Assembly: GCA_902574405.1 (NCBI GenBank)
Contig: CACGMX010000002.1
Location: 1 to 47,709 of the forward strand
Direction: 5' to 3'
Source: an uncultured Prochlorococcus sp.
Lineage (GTDB): Bacteria; Cyanobacteriota; Cyanobacteriia; PCC-6307; Cyanobiaceae
Length of the DNA: 47,709 nucleotides
The translations under genes were made by a program, and so were the position numbers. Below the pieces are notes generated by a model that was not told where the DNA came from, searched no databases, and saw only the letters and a list, made by a program, of their open reading frames with translations. Positions 10,176 to 20,977 of this stretch are shown here, piece by piece. Position 1 is the first letter of the stretch. Every line of letters starts with the position of its first letter.

Positions 10176-10646
10176 TCAAGTTTCTTTAATATTGAAATAC
10201 ATTCCCCGTTCATAAGTGTACCTGACCCCCCCCCAAACCAATCTTAATAGAAGATCTACTGGGCTAGAACCAACTTCTTTAACAATTTTGAAGCCTATTA
10301 ACTTAAAATATCTTACAAGTTTCTTATTGTATCCTTCACTATCAAAAATAGCTAAAAGTCTTGCTTTGTTGCTTGATTTTTTTTCAATTGCCCAAGCCAT
10401 AGTTGTTGCCCATATTAGTTCAGAAACAAAAGCGGGCGCCTTACTAAGGATTCTTAATGTATCAAGCTGAATACCTTGTTTATTTAAATAAGTCCAACCT
10501 TTCATTTCGGCCCAAATCTTAATGATATTATTTTTCTGTTCTGCAATAACGATTCTAAAGAAACATAATCCGAGAGTTTCTCTAACTTGAATTTTAATTA
10601 ATAATCCAATGGAACCTGCTAATTTTTCTAATTCTTCAACTTTCAT
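10176..10646 (-). CDS. GNAT-like conserved hypothetical protein; 3' end probably frameshifted (see findings)
   Basis: KARLLAIFDSEGYNKKLVRYFKLIGFKIVKEV resembles GNAT motifs A/B. The G9 tract near the C-terminus; one G fewer extends the ORF to a stop at 10145. Confidence 0.6.
   Translation of the reverse strand: MKVEELEKLAGSIGLLIKIQVRETLGLCFFRIVIAEQKNNIIKIWAEMKGWTYLNKQGIQLDTLRILSKAPAFVSELIWATTMAWAIEKKSSNKARLLAIFDSEGYNKKLVRYFKLIGFKIVKEVGSSPVDLLLRLVWGGVRYTYERGMYFNIKET
10226..10234. repeat. C9/G9 mononucleotide tract within a coding sequence
   Basis: cctgaCCCCCCCCCaaacca; longest G/C homopolymer I noticed in the window (others are 7 or fewer). Confidence 0.95.
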
Positions 10647-10657
10647 GATTTTGAAAA

Positions 10658-11590
10658 TTAATCCTTATTTGATTTGTGATTTTCCACTTTTAATCTATCG
10701 ATCTGTTTTTGTCTTTCTTCAAACCTTTTCCTATCATCATCACTGAATTGATCAACGCAGAAATGACATTGGATACCCTTTCTATATTCTTTACTTTTTT
10801 GGTCTTCAATTGAAACTGGCATTCCACATGCATGACAAATCGAGTAGGAGCCTTTTTCTAATTCTTTATCTAAAGCAACTCTTTTATCAAAAACATAACA
10901 TTCACCTTCAAATAAGTTTTCTTCTTTTGGTATATCATTAAGGTATTGAAGGATTCCCCCTTGTAGGTGATAAATATTTTTATAACCTTTCTTTTTCAGC
11001 AAACTAGTAGCTTTTTCACACCTTATTCCTCCCGTACAAAACATTGCTATATTTGTAGACTCTTTTTTTTCTAAATGGGTATCTAAATGATCATCTACCC
11101 ACTTGGGAAATTCTCTGAAATTTCTTGTATTTGGGTTTATAGAATTCTGAAATGTTCCTAATGAAACTTCATAATTATTTCTAGTATCAATGACTATTGT
11201 ATTTTGATTTTTTATTAACTTATTCCAATCAGCAGAGTCAATATAGGTACCATTATTTTCTGAAGGGTTTATTCCGTGGACACCCATGGTAACTATTTCT
11301 TTCTTTATTTTTATTTTTAATTTTTTGAAGACCTTGTTTTTTGAATAATTTATTTTTATATTCAAATTTCTATTATCTGTGTATTTGTTAAGTAAATTGA
11401 TTACAAAATCAATTACATTTTTCTTAGCGCATATAGTTCCATTTATGCCCTCTCTTGCAAAAATTAATAAACCTGAAAGATCTTTTTCTTTTTCGATTTC
11501 TATTAATTTATTTTTTAGATCAAGAATTAAGTTTTCTTGAAATGGGAAGAAAGAATATAGAGAAACTATTTTATAATTTTCGCCTTTCAT
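10658..11590 (-). CDS. trhO: tRNA uridine(34) hydroxylase / rhodanese family protein (TrhO, UPF0176)
   Basis: Rhodanese active site [23 protein letters not shown], Cys-rich tail CHACGMP...CHFC. Confidence 0.85.
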   Translation of the reverse strand: MKGENYKIVSLYSFFPFQENLILDLKNKLIEIEKEKDLSGLLIFAREGINGTICAKKNVIDFVINLLNKYTDNRNLNIKINYSKNKVFKKLKIKIKKEIVTMGVHGINPSENNGTYIDSADWNKLIKNQNTIVIDTRNNYEVSLGTFQNSINPNTRNFREFPKWVDDHLDTHLEKKESTNIAMFCTGGIRCEKATSLLKKKGYKNIYHLQGGILQYLNDIPKEENLFEGECYVFDKRVALDKELEKGSYSICHACGMPVSIEDQKSKEYRKGIQCHFCVDQFSDDDRKRFEERQKQIDRLKVENHKSNKD

Positions 11591-12594
11591 AAAGAGGATA
11601 ATTTTTTTTCACAAGTTTCAAAATCTTTGTTAAATGATACTCCAACCTCTTTAAGAAGTTTTCTGTCTGATTGAAAAGATGGATTTGAAGTTGTGAGTAA
11701 CTCATCTCCGTAAAAAATTGAATTTGCCCCACATTGAAAACATAAAATTTGGGCTTCTTTTGAAAGTTTTTCTCGCCCTGCACTTAATCTTATCTTACTT
11801 TTAGGCATAAGAATTCTAGCTGTAGCTATCATCCTTATCATTTCAATAGAATCAATTTCTTGATTATCTTCTAAACCAGTACCTTCTATAGCTACTAATG
11901 AATTTATAGGAACACTTTCAGGGTGCGGATTCATGTTTGAAAGCACTTCCAAAAGAGATGCTCTATCGCCATTAGTTTCTCCCAAACCAATTATACCTCC
12001 ACAACAAACATTTATTCCTGCATTTCTTACTCTTTTGATAGTATCTAGTCTGTCTTGATAAGTTCTCGTAGTAATAATATTTTTATAGTGCTCAGGACTA
12101 GTATCAAGATTGTGGTTATACGCGGTCAAACCTGCATCAGCTAGTCTAGAGGCTTGATCTTCTGTTAGCATCCCGGCAGTAACGCATGCTTCCATCCCTA
12201 AATCTCTTACACCGCTAACCATCTCTAACATTGCGTTAAAAGGTTTCCCATCTCTAATTTCTCTCCACGCCCAACCCATGCAAAACCTATCTGCACCTTC
12301 ATTTTTTGCTATTTTGGCTCTTGCTAAAACATCTTCAACTTGAAATTGTGGATGACTTTTGATTTCACTAGTACTATAAATTGATTGGCTACAATACGAA
12401 CAATTTTCCTCACATCCACCAGTTTTTACGCTGAACAAAGATGCTAATTGAATGTTGTAGTTGTTAAATTTCCTGTGAATGACTTGTGATTCCCACATTA
12501 AATCAATCAGAGGCATATTAAGTATTTCTAAGATCTCCTCTTTATTCCAATCGAACCTAATTTCTCTTAGGAACTGTTTGTTCGAATTGGTCAT
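11587..12594 (-). CDS. bioB: Biotin synthase
   Basis: Radical [58 protein letters not shown]. Confidence 0.95.
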   Translation of the reverse strand: MTNSNKQFLREIRFDWNKEEILEILNMPLIDLMWESQVIHRKFNNYNIQLASLFSVKTGGCEENCSYCSQSIYSTSEIKSHPQFQVEDVLARAKIAKNEGADRFCMGWAWREIRDGKPFNAMLEMVSGVRDLGMEACVTAGMLTEDQASRLADAGLTAYNHNLDTSPEHYKNIITTRTYQDRLDTIKRVRNAGINVCCGGIIGLGETNGDRASLLEVLSNMNPHPESVPINSLVAIEGTGLEDNQEIDSIEMIRMIATARILMPKSKIRLSAGREKLSKEAQILCFQCGANSIFYGDELLTTSNPSFQSDRKLLKEVGVSFNKDFETCEKKLSSL

Positions 12595-13403
12595 TTTTGT
12601 AAGGAAGGATATTGAGAATCTTCAAAAGATTCATTTGATAATGATTCTATACCGCCAAAACGTCTATTCCTAGATTGGTAATCAATTATTGCTTTTAGAA
12701 ATTCAAACTCATTGAAGTCTGGCCAAAGTACGTCGGATATATAAATTTCTGAATAAGCTAATTGCCATAAAAGAAAATTACTGATCCTTTTTTCTCCACT
12801 AGTTCTTATAAGTAATTCTGGATCTTTAATTCCTCGAGTTAATAGCTCTGAATTAAATAATTCTTCATTAACTTCACTTGGTTTTATTTCACCAGAAGAA
12901 GATTTTAATGCTAATTTTTTTGCAACCTTTACTATTTCTTGTCTACCTCCGTAATTAATACAAATATTCAATAAAAATTTTTTGTTATTTGTAGTTAGAG
13001 ATTCTGAATCAGACATTATTTTTTTTAGAGTTTCTGGGAAAGGAGTTAAATCTCCAATGAATTTTATTTTTGTTGATTCTTCGTGTATTTCTTCAATTTC
13101 GTTTCTCAAAACTTCGCTAAAAAGATTTATAAGGAAATCAACCTCTTTTTTTGGTCTTGCCCAATTCTCGGTTGAAAATGCATAAACAGTAAGTACTTTA
13201 CAACCTAATTTTTTTGATGCTTTTAGAATTTCTTTTAAAACACTAACTCCTCTTTTGTGACCATATGTACGAGGTAACCCCTTTTTTGTTGCCCATCTGC
13301 CATTCCCGTCCATAATTACTGCTACATGTTCTGGAATTTTTTGCTTATCTATTTTCATGGATAAGTTATTATTTTTCTTATCAATTATTTTGCCTAAACT
13401 CAT
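12591..13403 (-). CDS. uppS: Isoprenyl transferase / undecaprenyl diphosphate synthase
   Basis: [65 protein letters not shown]. Confidence 0.95.
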   Translation of the reverse strand: MSLGKIIDKKNNNLSMKIDKQKIPEHVAVIMDGNGRWATKKGLPRTYGHKRGVSVLKEILKASKKLGCKVLTVYAFSTENWARPKKEVDFLINLFSEVLRNEIEEIHEESTKIKFIGDLTPFPETLKKIMSDSESLTTNNKKFLLNICINYGGRQEIVKVAKKLALKSSSGEIKPSEVNEELFNSELLTRGIKDPELLIRTSGEKRISNFLLWQLAYSEIYISDVLWPDFNEFEFLKAIIDYQSRNRRFGGIESLSNESFEDSQYPSLQK

Positions 13404-13406
13404 AAG

Positions 13407-14315
13407 TTAATCATTTTTATTAGTAAAGATTGCAGGTTTTTCAGTCTCTTTTTCATTCGAATCATTGATAATATTATCACTTGGATTTGTATTTTGGGAT
13501 AAAGATTTTTTACCTAGAGATGATTTATTCGTTCCTATTGAGTTTTGATTACCAATCAAATTTACAAGAAGTTCTTGTAACCTACTGCTGGTAATTGGTC
13601 TTTCAAGTTTTCCTTGGTTTGCCAATGATAATGTACCTGTCTCTTCAGAGACAACAATACAAATACACCTATCAAATCTTTCTGTAATTCCTAATGCGGC
13701 AAGATGTCTTGTTCCATATCTACTTATTCCTTGCCTAGATAAAGGGAGTATTACCCCGGCAGATATTATTTTATTCCCTTTCACAAGAACTGCCCCATCA
13801 TGTAAGGGTGTATCTGTTGCAAAAAGATTTATTAAAAGGTCAGTTGATAATTGCGCAGCAATATTGGTACCTGAATATAGAAAATCTTCGGGTCTTAAAT
13901 CACTTCCCAAATCTACAACAATTAAAGCACCCCTCCTATTTTGAGAGAGTTTACCTGCAGTATCAACTAATTGAGTAATGGTAGTTGAAGTTGCTCTAAA
14001 TTCCTTTGGTGGATTTCCTAGTAATACAGCTAGCCTCCCAGTACCTAGTAGTTCCATTAATCTCCTTAACTCTCCTTGCCAAAGGATCGCTAATGAGAGG
14101 GAGCAAGCGAGAACTACAGCATCAATTAATTTTGATGTTAGTGGTAAATATGCATATCTTTGAATAAACCATGCTGATGATACTAAAAACAAATATCCTC
14201 TAAGCAGCCATAATGTCCTTTGCTCTTTAACCCTAGAGAATAATAAAAGTCCGAAACCAACAGCAAATAAGACATCTAACAAAAGCTTAAAATTTATAAT
14301 TCCCCAGAAATTCAC
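13407..14315 (-). CDS. cdaA: Membrane-bound diadenylate cyclase (CdaA/DacA family, c-di-AMP synthase)
   Basis: N-terminal hydrophobic segments, DAC domain with HDGAVLVKGNKIISAGVILPLS and YGTRHLAALGITE; polar low-complexity C-terminal tail. Confidence 0.9.
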   Translation of the reverse strand: MNFWGIINFKLLLDVLFAVGFGLLLFSRVKEQRTLWLLRGYLFLVSSAWFIQRYAYLPLTSKLIDAVVLACSLSLAILWQGELRRLMELLGTGRLAVLLGNPPKEFRATSTTITQLVDTAGKLSQNRRGALIVVDLGSDLRPEDFLYSGTNIAAQLSTDLLINLFATDTPLHDGAVLVKGNKIISAGVILPLSRQGISRYGTRHLAALGITERFDRCICIVVSEETGTLSLANQGKLERPITSSRLQELLVNLIGNQNSIGTNKSSLGKKSLSQNTNPSDNIINDSNEKETEKPAIFTNKND

Positions 14316-14343
14316 ACTAAAAACAATATTAATTTAAATGTAC

Positions 14344-15717
14344 CTAATTTTGTTTAATAAAGCGATCAGGCAAAATATCATATCTTAAAAGATCAAACGG
14401 ACTTTCTCTTTTTTGAATAATCTCTGCTTCTCCATTGCAAACTAAAAGAGCTGCGGGTCTAGGAATTCTGTTGTAGTTAGAGCTCATTGAATTATTGTAT
14501 GCACCAGTACCAAAAACACATATAAGATCTCCTGTTTCGCAATTTGCTAGTTCTATCTCCTTAAACAATACATCTCCAGATTCGCAGTGTTTCCCAGCTA
14601 TAGTGTATTTATTTTTAGAATCAATATTGAAAGGGTTTTTTACCAAACATGCAGAATAATTTGATTGATATGTTATGGGCCTTGGATTATCACTCATCCC
14701 GCCATCAACAGACAAATAAGTTCTGATTCCAGGAATTTCTTTAAAAGCCCCAATTTTGTATATTGTTACACCTGCTGTAGATACGATGGATCTTCCAGGT
14801 TCACACATCAATTTAGGTAAATCTAAAAAATTCTTTTTACAAGCTTCAACGACAGAGGTGGAAATGGTTTTTACCCATTCATCAATGGAAGGTGGATCAT
14901 CGTTTTCTGTATATTTAATACCTAAGCCTCCACCAACATTGAGTTCTTCAATGTTGTGGCCATATTTTTTGGCGTCCAAAATAACCTTTACCATTATTTC
15001 ACCTAAATCCTTATGAGGGTCTAGTTCAAAAATTTGGGAACCAATATGAGCATGTATTCCCTTTAACTTTACATGTTTAGTTTCGGCTATTCTGGCAAAT
15101 AAATTATTCAAATATTCGATCCCAAAACCAAATTTGCTATCAAATGAACCTGTCCTTATGTATTCATGTGTGTGGCATTCAATTCCCGGAGTAAAGCGAA
15201 TCATAATTTCTAAATCATGATTTAAAGAATTTGTTACTTCCTCTAATCTTTCTAAATCATAGTCATTATCTACGATTATTTTTATGTTATTTCTAATTGC
15301 GAAATCTATTTCTTTATCAGATTTATTGTTCCCATGAAAAACAATTTTTTCATTTGGTACCCCACCCTTTAAAGCAGTTATTAGTTCTCCCTCCGAAACT
15401 GCATCAAGTCCTAAACCTTCCGAGGAGACAAGATTACTCATGAATATAGAGCTATTCGCCTTTGAGGCATATATGGGAAGTGATTCCCCTGGGTAATATT
15501 TTTCTAATGCTTTTTTATATGCTCTACAAGACTTTCTTAAAGTGGTTTCATCCAAAATGTAGAGAGGAGAATCATATTTTTTTACTAATTCTTCAATAGA
15601 ACATCCACCAACTGACAATTTCCCATCGTCTCCAATGGTTGTAGTAATAGGTACGATATTTTTATTAGGACTTTCCAAGTCAATTTCATATTTTAAAAAA
15701 GATTGTTTTTCTTTCAT
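14344..15717 (-). CDS. lysA: Diaminopimelate decarboxylase
   Basis: SPLYILDETTLR, PIYASKANSS, IHAHIGSQI, NVGGGLGIKY, CEPGRSIV, CESGDVL, GAYNNSMSSNYN. Confidence 0.95.
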   Translation of the reverse strand: MKEKQSFLKYEIDLESPNKNIVPITTTIGDDGKLSVGGCSIEELVKKYDSPLYILDETTLRKSCRAYKKALEKYYPGESLPIYASKANSSIFMSNLVSSEGLGLDAVSEGELITALKGGVPNEKIVFHGNNKSDKEIDFAIRNNIKIIVDNDYDLERLEEVTNSLNHDLEIMIRFTPGIECHTHEYIRTGSFDSKFGFGIEYLNNLFARIAETKHVKLKGIHAHIGSQIFELDPHKDLGEIMVKVILDAKKYGHNIEELNVGGGLGIKYTENDDPPSIDEWVKTISTSVVEACKKNFLDLPKLMCEPGRSIVSTAGVTIYKIGAFKEIPGIRTYLSVDGGMSDNPRPITYQSNYSACLVKNPFNIDSKNKYTIAGKHCESGDVLFKEIELANCETGDLICVFGTGAYNNSMSSNYNRIPRPAALLVCNGEAEIIQKRESPFDLLRYDILPDRFIKQN

Positions 15718-15805
15718 AGGATAAATTTAAAAAAAGCTTTGCCAAAACCGTCATATTTTATAATGACTCTAGATTTGAGCTTTATAAATATACATACATA
15801 ATAAA

Positions 15806-16246
15806 ATGATATCTATTAAACAAATAAATGAGAAAGATGTTGATTTATGTTATGAATTGGATTCAGATACTATTTCGCTATGGAGCAAGAAACAATGGGC
15901 TAACGAATTCAAAAAAAAAGGTATAAAAATCTTCGGTTTAATAATTAAAAATTTAGTAATTGGTATTTGTGTTTTTCAAATTGTTCTTGATGAAGCCCAA
16001 ATAAATTATTTTGTCATAAATCAGAAATTCAGGAAAAAGGGTTTTGGATCTTACTTTATGAGCTATTTAATTAAAAAATGTGAAAAATTAAATTTAAAGA
16101 AATTACTATTAGAAGTTTCTCAAAGCAATGTTACTGCTGAAAGATTTTATAGTCGCTTTGATTTTTCTACTGTAGGAATAAGAAAAAATTATTATAAAGA
16201 TGGTTCACATGCTCTTTTGAAAGAAAAAAAATTAACAACAGATTAA
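15806..16246 (+). CDS. rimI: GNAT acetyltransferase, RimI-like
   Basis: QKFRKKGFGSYFMSYLIKKCEKLNLKKLLLEVSQSNVTAERFYSRFDFSTVGIRKNYY. Confidence 0.75.
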   Translation: MISIKQINEKDVDLCYELDSDTISLWSKKQWANEFKKKGIKIFGLIIKNLVIGICVFQIVLDEAQINYFVINQKFRKKGFGSYFMSYLIKKCEKLNLKKLLLEVSQSNVTAERFYSRFDFSTVGIRKNYYKDGSHALLKEKKLTTD

Positions 16247-16425
16247 TGTAAAAATTTAATTGTTCGGATAACCATAATGCCTGAAATCACTATAATTTCT
16301 TGCTATATCACTAAAAAAGTTCAATTCAATTCATAAAAATATACTTTTGGGTATTCACAAAAGCTCATTCTGAACACAAAATTGACATATTGTTGGTAGT
16401 TTATTAGTAGGATTTTAATCTTCTA

Positions 16426-18954
16426 ATGTTTGAAAGATTTACAGAAAAGGCTATAAAAGTCATTATGCTTGCTCAAGAGGAAGCAAGAAGACTAGGTCAT
16501 AATTTTGTTGGAACTGAACAAATTCTTTTGGGTTTAATTGGAGAAGGTACTGGGGTTGCAGCGAAAGTACTTAAATCACTTGGAGTTAATTTAAAAGATT
16601 CAAGGATAGAAGTTGAGAAAATCATAGGTAGAGGTTCAGGATTCGTAGCTGTAGAAATACCTTTCACACCTAGGGCTAAAAGAGTTTTAGAATTATCTTT
16701 AGAAGAAGCCCGTCAACTAGGTCACAATTACATAGGTACTGAACATTTACTACTGGGTTTAATAAGAGAAGGCGAGGGTGTAGCTGCAAGAGTTCTTGAG
16801 AATCTAAACATCGATCTTACAAAAGTAAGAACTCAAGTTATTAGAATGCTTGGTGAAACAGCCGAAGTTGGCACAGGGGCTAGTACAACCAAGGGCAACT
16901 TGAAAACTGCTACTCTCGATGAATTCGGTACGAATTTAACAAAATTAGCTAGTGAATCAAAATTAGATCCAGTCGTAGGCCGCCATTCAGAAATAGATCG
17001 TGTGGTTCAAATATTAGGAAGAAGGACAAAAAATAATCCCGTTCTTATTGGTGAACCTGGTGTGGGTAAAACAGCTATCGCTGAAGGTTTGGCTCAAAGA
17101 ATACAAACTGGAGACATTCCTGACATACTTGAAGACAAAAGAGTATTGACACTTGATATAGGACTTTTGGTCGCAGGAACAAAATATAGAGGTGAATTTG
17201 AAGAAAGGTTAAAAAAGATAATGGAAGAAATTAAATCAGCAGGTAACGTCATACTTGTTATTGATGAAGTCCATACTTTAATTGGTGCTGGAGCTGCTGA
17301 AGGAGCTATAGACGCAGCAAATATTCTCAAGCCAGCATTAGCCAGAGGAGAACTTCAATGTATAGGTGCAACAACTTTAGATGAATATAGAAAACATATT
17401 GAGAGAGATGCTGCTCTGGAAAGAAGATTCCAACCTGTAATGGTTGGGGAGCCATCTATTGAGGATACAATTGAAATCTTAAAAGGTCTTAGAGAGCGTT
17501 ATGAACAACATCATCGTCTTAAGATTACTGATGATGCTCTTGAGGCGGCAGCTCATTTAGGGGATCGTTATATATCTGATAGATATTTACCAGATAAGGC
17601 TATTGACCTCATTGACGAGGCTGGAAGTAGAGTACGTTTAATAAACTCTAAACTCCCCCCTGAAGCGAAACAAATAGATAGAGAACTAAGACAAGTCCAA
17701 AAGCAGAAGGAAGAATCAGTAAGAGACCAAAATTTTGATCAAGCAGGTCAATTACGTGAAAAAGAGATGGAATTGTCAGCTAAAATTAAAGAGGTTTTGG
17801 AAAATAAAAAAGAATCTACAGCTGGAGATCAACCTGATACTGATAACAAGTCTTTAAAAAGTGATTCAAAACTTTTACAAACCCCCCTTGTTAGTGAAGA
17901 GGATGTAGCACATATTGTGGCTTCATGGACAGGCGTTCCTGTTCAAAAATTAACAGAAACTGAATCAGTGAAACTTCTTAATATGGAAGAAACACTTCAC
18001 CAAAGATTAATTGGACAAGATGAAGCTGTAAAGGCTGTTTCTAGAGCTATAAGAAGAGCAAGAGTTGGATTGAAAAATCCTAATAGACCCATTGCAAGCT
18101 TTATCTTTTCTGGTCCTACCGGTGTAGGTAAAACTGAATTAACTAAATCATTAGCTTCATATTTCTTCGGTAGTGAAGAAGCAATGATCAGATTAGATAT
18201 GTCAGAATTCATGGAAAGACATACAGTAAGTAAACTTATAGGTTCGCCTCCTGGATATGTTGGCTTTAATGAAGGAGGTCAGCTTACTGAGGCAGTTAGA
18301 AGACGTCCTTATACGGTTGTTTTATTTGATGAGGTTGAAAAAGCCCATCCAGATGTATTCAATTTATTATTGCAACTTCTGGAAGATGGAAGATTAACTG
18401 ACTCAAAGGGAAGAACTGTAGATTTTAAAAATACCCTATTAATTATGACTTCTAATATAGGTTCTAAAGTTATCGAGAAAGGTGGAGGTGGTCTGGGCTT
18501 TGAATTTTCAGGTGATTCAGTTGAAGATAGCCAATACAATAGAATAAAGTCTTTAGTTAATGAAGAACTTAAGCAATATTTTAGACCTGAATTTTTAAAT
18601 AGACTTGATGAAATAATTGTATTTAGACAATTAACTAAAAATGAAGTTAAAGAAATTGCTGAAATAATGTTGCAAGAAGTTTTCGCACGTCTACAAGATA
18701 AAGGAATCAAGTTAGATGTAACCGATGCTTTCAAAGAAAGACTTGTTGAAGAAGGTTATAATCCTTCTTACGGAGCAAGACCATTGAGAAGAGCAGTTAT
18801 GCGTTTACTCGAAGATAGTTTGGCTGAAGAAGTTCTTTCTGGGAGAATAAAAGATGGCGATAAGGCTTTAGTTGATATAGATGATAATAAAAAAGTTAAA
18901 ATAAATATTTCTTCTGAAGAATCTTCTCAAGAGTTAGCAAGTGCTAACTTCTAA
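16426..18954 (+). CDS. clpC: ATP-dependent Clp protease ATP-binding subunit ClpC
   Basis: Two Clp_N repeats, [21 protein letters not shown]-like region [31 protein letters not shown]. Confidence 0.97.
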   Translation: MFERFTEKAIKVIMLAQEEARRLGHNFVGTEQILLGLIGEGTGVAAKVLKSLGVNLKDSRIEVEKIIGRGSGFVAVEIPFTPRAKRVLELSLEEARQLGHNYIGTEHLLLGLIREGEGVAARVLENLNIDLTKVRTQVIRMLGETAEVGTGASTTKGNLKTATLDEFGTNLTKLASESKLDPVVGRHSEIDRVVQILGRRTKNNPVLIGEPGVGKTAIAEGLAQRIQTGDIPDILEDKRVLTLDIGLLVAGTKYRGEFEERLKKIMEEIKSAGNVILVIDEVHTLIGAGAAEGAIDAANILKPALARGELQCIGATTLDEYRKHIERDAALERRFQPVMVGEPSIEDTIEILKGLRERYEQHHRLKITDDALEAAAHLGDRYISDRYLPDKAIDLIDEAGSRVRLINSKLPPEAKQIDRELRQVQKQKEESVRDQNFDQAGQLREKEMELSAKIKEVLENKKESTAGDQPDTDNKSLKSDSKLLQTPLVSEEDVAHIVASWTGVPVQKLTETESVKLLNMEETLHQRLIGQDEAVKAVSRAIRRARVGLKNPNRPIASFIFSGPTGVGKTELTKSLASYFFGSEEAMIRLDMSEFMERHTVSKLIGSPPGYVGFNEGGQLTEAVRRRPYTVVLFDEVEKAHPDVFNLLLQLLEDGRLTDSKGRTVDFKNTLLIMTSNIGSKVIEKGGGGLGFEFSGDSVEDSQYNRIKSLVNEELKQYFRPEFLNRLDEIIVFRQLTKNEVKEIAEIMLQEVFARLQDKGIKLDVTDAFKERLVEEGYNPSYGARPLRRAVMRLLEDSLAEEVLSGRIKDGDKALVDIDDNKKVKINISSEESSQELASANF

Positions 18955-18967
18955 TCATTAAAAAAAT

Positions 18968-20059
18968 ATGCAATCAATCTCTCCAGAAATTATTTTTAGG
19001 GGAAGTTATGCATGGGAAAAATCTTTACCTCAAGTAACGAAATTAACTAAAAATCCACTAGTTTTAGGTAGGGGCATCCTTACAAATAGTCTAAGAAATA
19101 AAATTTTAATTGATTTAAAAAATCAAAACCTAAGTGTTAATTCTGCCAATTTACAATTTGATTGTTGCTACGAAGATATATCAAGGATTAAGCATATCAT
19201 TTTGAATAATAATAATGACTCTGTTATAGCGGCTGGAGGAGGTAAAGTTCTAGATTCTGGAAAATATATAGCCGATTCTCTCAATATCCCCTCTATTACA
19301 GTGCCCTTTAGCTCCTCTACATGTGCAGGTTGGACAGCCTTATCAAATATTTATACAAAAGATGGCCAATTCATAAAGGATGTTCCATTAGGAGCTTGTC
19401 CAAAAATACTAGTATATGATCATAAATTTATTCAAACAGCTCCATCAAGAACGCTTGCTAGTGGAATAGCAGATGCTTTAGCAAAGTGGTATGAATCCTC
19501 AATAACAAGTTCAAAATTAGATGATGGTCTTGTTCAACAAGCAATTCAGATATCAAGAGTTTTAAGAGATCAACTATTAATTGATGGAGAGAAAGCATTT
19601 AAAGGTCAATATGAAAATAATTCTGCTTGGCGAAATACTATAGAAGCATGTGGACTTACAGCAGGATTGGTAGGTGGTATTGGTGGAGAAAAGTGTAGGA
19701 CTGCAGCAGCTCATGCTATTCATAATGCAATTACTCAGATAATTACCCCTAATAAATTCTTACATGGTGAGATTGTTGGAGTTGGATTGTTATTGCAATT
19801 AAGATTAGAAGAAATGAAAAATGATAATAAATTAGCTAATCAATTAATTAACCAATTATTTGTCCTTATGCAAAAATTGAATCTGCCAACTACTATTGCA
19901 GAACTTGGAATAAATGTTTTTGAAAATAACAATTTAGAGAAAATTGCTGAATTTACTTGTCGAGATAAATCTGAGATTCACTTTTTGCCTTTTGAAATTC
20001 ATAAACGGGACATCGTAGAGGTCATCGCGAATTTTGAACAACAAAAAATTAAAATATAA
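18968..20059 (+). CDS. Iron-containing alcohol/glycerol dehydrogenase family protein (GldA-like)
   Basis: VIAAGGGKVLDSGKYIAD, TVPFSSSTCAGWTALSNIY, AHAIHNAI, LHGEIVGVGLL. Confidence 0.8.
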   Translation: MQSISPEIIFRGSYAWEKSLPQVTKLTKNPLVLGRGILTNSLRNKILIDLKNQNLSVNSANLQFDCCYEDISRIKHIILNNNNDSVIAAGGGKVLDSGKYIADSLNIPSITVPFSSSTCAGWTALSNIYTKDGQFIKDVPLGACPKILVYDHKFIQTAPSRTLASGIADALAKWYESSITSSKLDDGLVQQAIQISRVLRDQLLIDGEKAFKGQYENNSAWRNTIEACGLTAGLVGGIGGEKCRTAAAHAIHNAITQIITPNKFLHGEIVGVGLLLQLRLEEMKNDNKLANQLINQLFVLMQKLNLPTTIAELGINVFENNNLEKIAEFTCRDKSEIHFLPFEIHKRDIVEVIANFEQQKIKI

Positions 20060-20105
20060 ACATTTTTTGACTAAAAACAATTTTGAACAATTAAATGATT
20101 TGAAT

Positions 20106-20966
20106 ATGGAATTTTTCGAAAGTTCCAAATTGTCACTATTAGACCCTTTAGGTCTTTTTTTGGCAAATGATGTTAAATGGATAAAGCTAAACCAAAACTG
20201 GAACTATTCAAAATTCCCTGTGGTTATGGGAGGCAAAGGTCAACCTATACTTCTTATTCATGGCTTTGACAGTAGTTTTTTAGAGTTTAGGAGAATATAT
20301 AAATCACTAAAAAGAAATTTCCAAGTTATTGTGCCTGATCTATTAGGTTTTGGTTTTAGTCCTAGATTCGCAACAAATGAATACGATCCCTCGAAAATAA
20401 TATCGTATTTAATTGATTTGCTTAATACCTTACAGATAACAAAGAATATAAAAATTATTGGTGCCTCTATGGGAGGGTCAACAGCTTTAAAACTTGCTTT
20501 TGAAACACCTGATTATATTGATAAGATTTTTCTTTTGTCCCCTGCAGGATTGTTTGGAGAGCCTAAGAGTATACCTTTTCCTCTTAACCAAATTGGCGCT
20601 TCATTTCTTGGATTGCCTCAGGTTAGAAAAAGTCTTTGTAGGCAGGCATTTGCTTTCCCAAATGAATGTGTTGGTGAGATGGAAGAGCAAATCGCTTCAA
20701 TTCATCTAGGTTGCAAAGGATGGAGGAATTCACTTGCATCATTTGCAAAAAGTGGGGGGTTTGCTGGAACTCATAAATATATCCAAAATATCCCAATTAA
20801 AACATTATGTGGAGAAAATGATCGCATTCTTGGTAAAAAAGAGATTAAAAATATAAGAAATGTTGAAAAATTAAATTTTGTTGGGTTGCAAAATTGTGGT
20901 CATCTTCCACATGTAGACCTACCGTCATTATCTAGTAAAATCATCCAAGATTATTTTTTGGAATAA
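20106..20966 (+). CDS. Alpha/beta hydrolase
   Basis: LLIHGFDSSF, PDLLGFGFS, IIGASMGGSTALKLA, CGHLPHVD. The tracked ORF starts at a TTG (20034) overlapping the previous gene by 26 nt; the in-frame ATG at 20106 avoids this. Confidence 0.85.
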   Translation: MEFFESSKLSLLDPLGLFLANDVKWIKLNQNWNYSKFPVVMGGKGQPILLIHGFDSSFLEFRRIYKSLKRNFQVIVPDLLGFGFSPRFATNEYDPSKIISYLIDLLNTLQITKNIKIIGASMGGSTALKLAFETPDYIDKIFLLSPAGLFGEPKSIPFPLNQIGASFLGLPQVRKSLCRQAFAFPNECVGEMEEQIASIHLGCKGWRNSLASFAKSGGFAGTHKYIQNIPIKTLCGENDRILGKKEIKNIRNVEKLNFVGLQNCGHLPHVDLPSLSSKIIQDYFLE

Positions 20967-20977
20967 AAAATTTTTAA

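Noticed and set aside
10216-10470. 84-aa plus-strand ORF antisense to the GNAT-like gene
   Set aside because: Lies opposite a better-supported coding frame; no recognisable domain.
11571-11783. 70-aa minus-strand ORF overlapping bioB in another frame
   Set aside because: bioB is unambiguous through this region; the small ORF is a shadow frame.
18309-18734. 141-aa ORF antisense to clpC
   Set aside because: Antisense shadow of a strongly conserved gene; composition is not protein-like.
20034-20105. N-terminal extension of the alpha/beta hydrolase from TTG 20034, overlapping the upstream gene by 26 nt
   Set aside because: An in-frame ATG at 20106 gives a normal start without overlap; the extension looks like an artefact of longest-ORF calling.
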